A stretch of DNA of 8,710 nt from Holophagaceae bacterium (GTDB lineage: Bacteria; Acidobacteriota; Holophagae; Holophagales; Holophagaceae), in assembly GCA_025353305.1 (NCBI GenBank), contig JANXQX010000092.1, forward strand, positions 1 to 8,710, in the 5' to 3' direction. Shown one piece after another: positions 6,532 through 8,710 of this stretch. A model generated the notes under the pieces. That model saw only the letters and a program-made list of their open reading frames with translations, was not told where the DNA came from and ran no database searches. Made by a program: the position numbers and the translations under genes. The first letter of the stretch is position 1, and every line of letters begins with the position of its first letter.

Positions 6532-8710
6532 CTACCAGACCAGGGATTCCGAATTCTCGAATGAAGTCCGCAATGCCAGCTTGCCTTCCCTGACCAGGCC
6601 CGGCAGGTCGGTCAGCATGCGTGGGGCCCAGGCCAGGTCTGAGTCCACGGTTTCAGACGTAAGTCCCAACCAGCCATTCCTGCCGCTACGCTTCACGGCA
6701 TAGAGGCACTGGTCGGCCAATTCCACGGCATCCTCCCAATGGAAGGTGCCGGGGTGTCCCGGCAACAGGGGAAAGGCCGAGAAACCAACCGAACAGGTGC
6801 GCTGAAGAAATTTCCGGCCGCCCATGTTGAAGCGATGGTTCTCCATCGTTTCGCGGATCTTGTGCGCGATATTCAAGGCGGAGGCGCGATCTGTGCGCCG
6901 CGCCACCACCAGGAATTCCTCGCCGCCCCAGCGGACCACCGTGTCGGTCTCCCGGCAGGCCGCGCGCAGGACTTCCGCAGCTTCTTTCAAAACCTGGTCT
7001 CCGGCCGCGTGGCCATAGGTATCGTTCACGAACTTGAAATGATCCAGATCCACCATCAAAAAGACCAGATCCTCGCCCTTGGGCAGACCGCCCTCGCCTG
7101 ATTGTAGAAAGGTCCGGTAGACGCGCAGCACACGGGCTTCTTCTTCCGGCATGTAGAGGCCAAGGAAACGGCGGTTCCTTAGTCCGGTGAGCGCGTCCAG
7201 CATGCTGGATTCTTCCAGCGCCAGATTGGCTTGATGAAGGGCTTCGTTGGACTGCAGCAGGTCTGAGGTCCGTTGCCAGACCAAAGCCTCCAGGTCCTGG
7301 GTTCTTCTGAGGAGCAGCGCCGTGCGCCAGCGGATCACGAGAAGAACCAGGCCCGCCACCAGCAATCCGACCAGCAGGAAGAACCAGGGTTTCTGCCACC
7401 AAGGGGAGAGGATCCGGAAAGTCAATCCCGCCGTTTCGCCGAACTGTCCGCTGGCATCACCGAAGCGCACCTCGAACCGGTAGGAGCCAGGCGGAAGTGT
7501 GGTGTAGCGTGCTTCCCGGGCGGTGGTATCGCGCCATTCTTCCTCAAAGCCTGCAAGCCGAACCTGGGCTTTCAGGTGCGATTCATCCTGAAAACTGGGG
7601 GAGGAAAAAGCGAAGTCCATGCTGCGCCCTTGAAATGGAATTCGCAGGTCTGCCCCCAGTGGAAGCACGCGGCCGGATCCATCTTTCATCAAGGTGATCT
7701 TTGCCGTGGGAGCCTCGAGCGGGCCATGGTAGAAAGCACCATCGAAGTGGCCTATGCCGGCGCTCAGACCCACCCAGACATCGCCACCGGGTTCGATGAG
7801 CAGGGCATTGGCCGTACAATCCTCGCCCGGCAGGCCCTGGCTGCGTCCATAGCGCTCGAAGGGGCCGCCCTCAAGATCCGCCGGCTGCCAGCGCTTCACG
7901 CCTTGGGTGGTGCCAAACCAAAGCACGCCCTTGCCATCGCAGTCCAGGGAGACGATGTCGTCCTGAAAGAGCTCCGCGGGTGCCTGCACTTGCCCGGTCA
8001 CCTGCCAGCCCTCCCCTTTTTTGCTGAGCCGAGTGAGGCCATGGGCGGTCCAGTAGGCCACCCAAAGATTGCCTTTGTTGTCCCGGGCAAGGCCGCTGGG
8101 GTTGGAATCCTTCAGGCCCTCCGAGGGGCCGAAGCGATGCCAGGAGCGGCCATCAAAAAGTGAAAGCCCCTGGTTGCCCGCCGCCCAAACCAGGCCTTCG
8201 CGATCCACCATGACCCTATTGATGGTTTCCTCAGGCGTGCCACCTGAAAGGCTCACAAGTTCGCAATCGAAGGCACCTCCTGGCTTTCCATCGGCTTTCC
8301 AGAGTCTGTGCAGGCCGTCTCCTTGCGTCCCGATCCAGATGGCCCCGTCCGGCCCCGCTGCGAGGGTGCTCACGGTGTTCCGCTTCACGGATGGAATGGG
8401 GATTTCCCTGAATCGGCTTTGACCCGGAGACCGGTAGAAAAGAGTGGTGGGTTTGCTCACGGCCGGGAGCCCGCCAACCCATAGCCCCCCTTCCGGGTCT
8501 TCCGTGATGGAATACAGGCTGCGCTCGCGGGTCTCGGACACCAGCACCCAGCCACCGTTTTTCAGGTGTGCCATGCCTCGCGGAGTGACCGCCCAAAGTT
8601 CTCCATCCCGGCTTCTGTGGATGCTCCAGACCGCATCCACGGGAAGACCCTGTTTCCGCGTGAACGAGGTCCAGAGAAAACGGCCCTGCAGGCGGTAAAG
8701 GCCCTCGGCG
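6532..8710 (-). CDS. Membrane diguanylate cyclase with propeller/Y_Y_Y sensor (N-terminus outside window)
   Basis: The frame is open from the right edge (first whole codon at 8709) to TAG at 6534-6532, giving 725 residues. The GTG at 8640 is internal, because the 23 residues before it (EGLYRLQGRFLW, then GLP) form another propeller repeat. Residues about 1-335 carry repeated blades with (G)xLW/VW/IW motifs of the two-component-regulator propeller type. Residues about 370-435 form a Y_Y_Y domain (LAGFEEEW; YTTLPPGSYRFEVRF). One transmembrane helix follows at about 442-461, then a probable coiled coil (about 465-500). The GGDEF domain (about 500-680) has LTGLRNRR, DLDHFKFVNDTYGH with metal-binding Asp554, and an intact GGEEF at 595-599. 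Five residues before GGEEF lies RETD (586-589), the product-inhibition I-site. It should therefore make cyclic di-GMP in response to an outside signal. A tail of about 40 residues after GGDEF matches nothing I recognise. Confidence 0.93.
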   Translation of the reverse strand, partial: AEGLYRLQGRFLWTSFTRKQGLPVDAVWSIHRSRDGELWAVTPRGMAHLKNGGWVLVSETRERSLYSITEDPEGGLWVGGLPAVSKPTTLFYRSPGQSRFREIPIPSVKRNTVSTLAAGPDGAIWIGTQGDGLHRLWKADGKPGGAFDCELVSLSGGTPEETINRVMVDREGLVWAAGNQGLSLFDGRSWHRFGPSEGLKDSNPSGLARDNKGNLWVAYWTAHGLTRLSKKGEGWQVTGQVQAPAELFQDDIVSLDCDGKGVLWFGTTQGVKRWQPADLEGGPFERYGRSQGLPGEDCTANALLIEPGGDVWVGLSAGIGHFDGAFYHGPLEAPTAKITLMKDGSGRVLPLGADLRIPFQGRSMDFAFSSPSFQDESHLKAQVRLAGFEEEWRDTTAREARYTTLPPGSYRFEVRFGDASGQFGETAGLTFRILSPWWQKPWFFLLVGLLVAGLVLLVIRWRTALLLRRTQDLEALVWQRTSDLLQSNEALHQANLALEESSMLDALTGLRNRRFLGLYMPEEEARVLRVYRTFLQSGEGGLPKGEDLVFLMVDLDHFKFVNDTYGHAAGDQVLKEAAEVLRAACRETDTVVRWGGEEFLVVARRTDRASALNIAHKIRETMENHRFNMGGRKFLQRTCSVGFSAFPLLPGHPGTFHWEDAVELADQCLYAVKRSGRNGWLGLTSETVDSDLAWAPRMLTDLPGLVREGKLALRTSFENSESLVW

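Noticed and set aside
7273..8163. 296-codon plus-strand ORF opposite the cyclase
   Set aside because: This is a GC-bias shadow of the propeller/GGDEF gene, whose motifs are unambiguous on the other strand.

Overview
This 8.7 kb window is GC-rich chromosomal DNA with tightly packed genes. It probably comes from an Acidobacteriota bacterium of the Holophaga/Geothrix type. That is an inference from gene style: a propeller–Y_Y_Y–GGDEF sensor, a secreted S9 peptidase and a propionyl-CoA-carboxylase-like beta subunit. No marker gene proves the taxonomy.

Layout from left to right. (1) Bases 1-209 (+) hold the C-terminal 68 codons of a MazF/PemK-type toxin whose start and antitoxin lie outside the window. 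(2) Bases 267-1790 (-) encode a complete biotin-dependent acyl-CoA carboxylase carboxyltransferase subunit, convergent with the toxin. (3) Bases 1791-2010 are a divergent intergenic region. It contains two short palindromes and a 34-codon ORF that looks like a decayed copy of an MFS N-terminus. (4) Bases 2011-3189 and 3215-4396 (+) are two tandem, paralogous 12-helix MFS transporters. (5) Bases 4473-6515 (+) encode an exported prolyl-oligopeptidase-family (S9) serine peptidase with an intact catalytic triad. (6) Bases 6532-8710 (-) encode the C-terminal 725 residues of a membrane-bound diguanylate cyclase. It has a periplasmic beta-propeller and Y_Y_Y sensor, one transmembrane helix, a coiled coil and an intact GGDEF domain. 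It runs off the right edge, and the GTG at 8640 is not its real start.

The two MFS genes and the peptidase run in the same direction with short gaps (25 and 76 bp) and may be partly co-transcribed. The peptidase also has its own good ribosome binding site and a possible weak promoter. Substrates of the transporters cannot be told from sequence. The carboxylase and the cyclase are separate units on the opposite strand. No tRNA, rRNA, CRISPR array or insertion sequence was seen.

I see no convincing undescribed multi-gene system. The most unusual signal is the MFS N-terminal echo at 1914-2018. It matches both downstream transporters codon for codon without gaps and shares a 17-of-18-base repeat with the first one.
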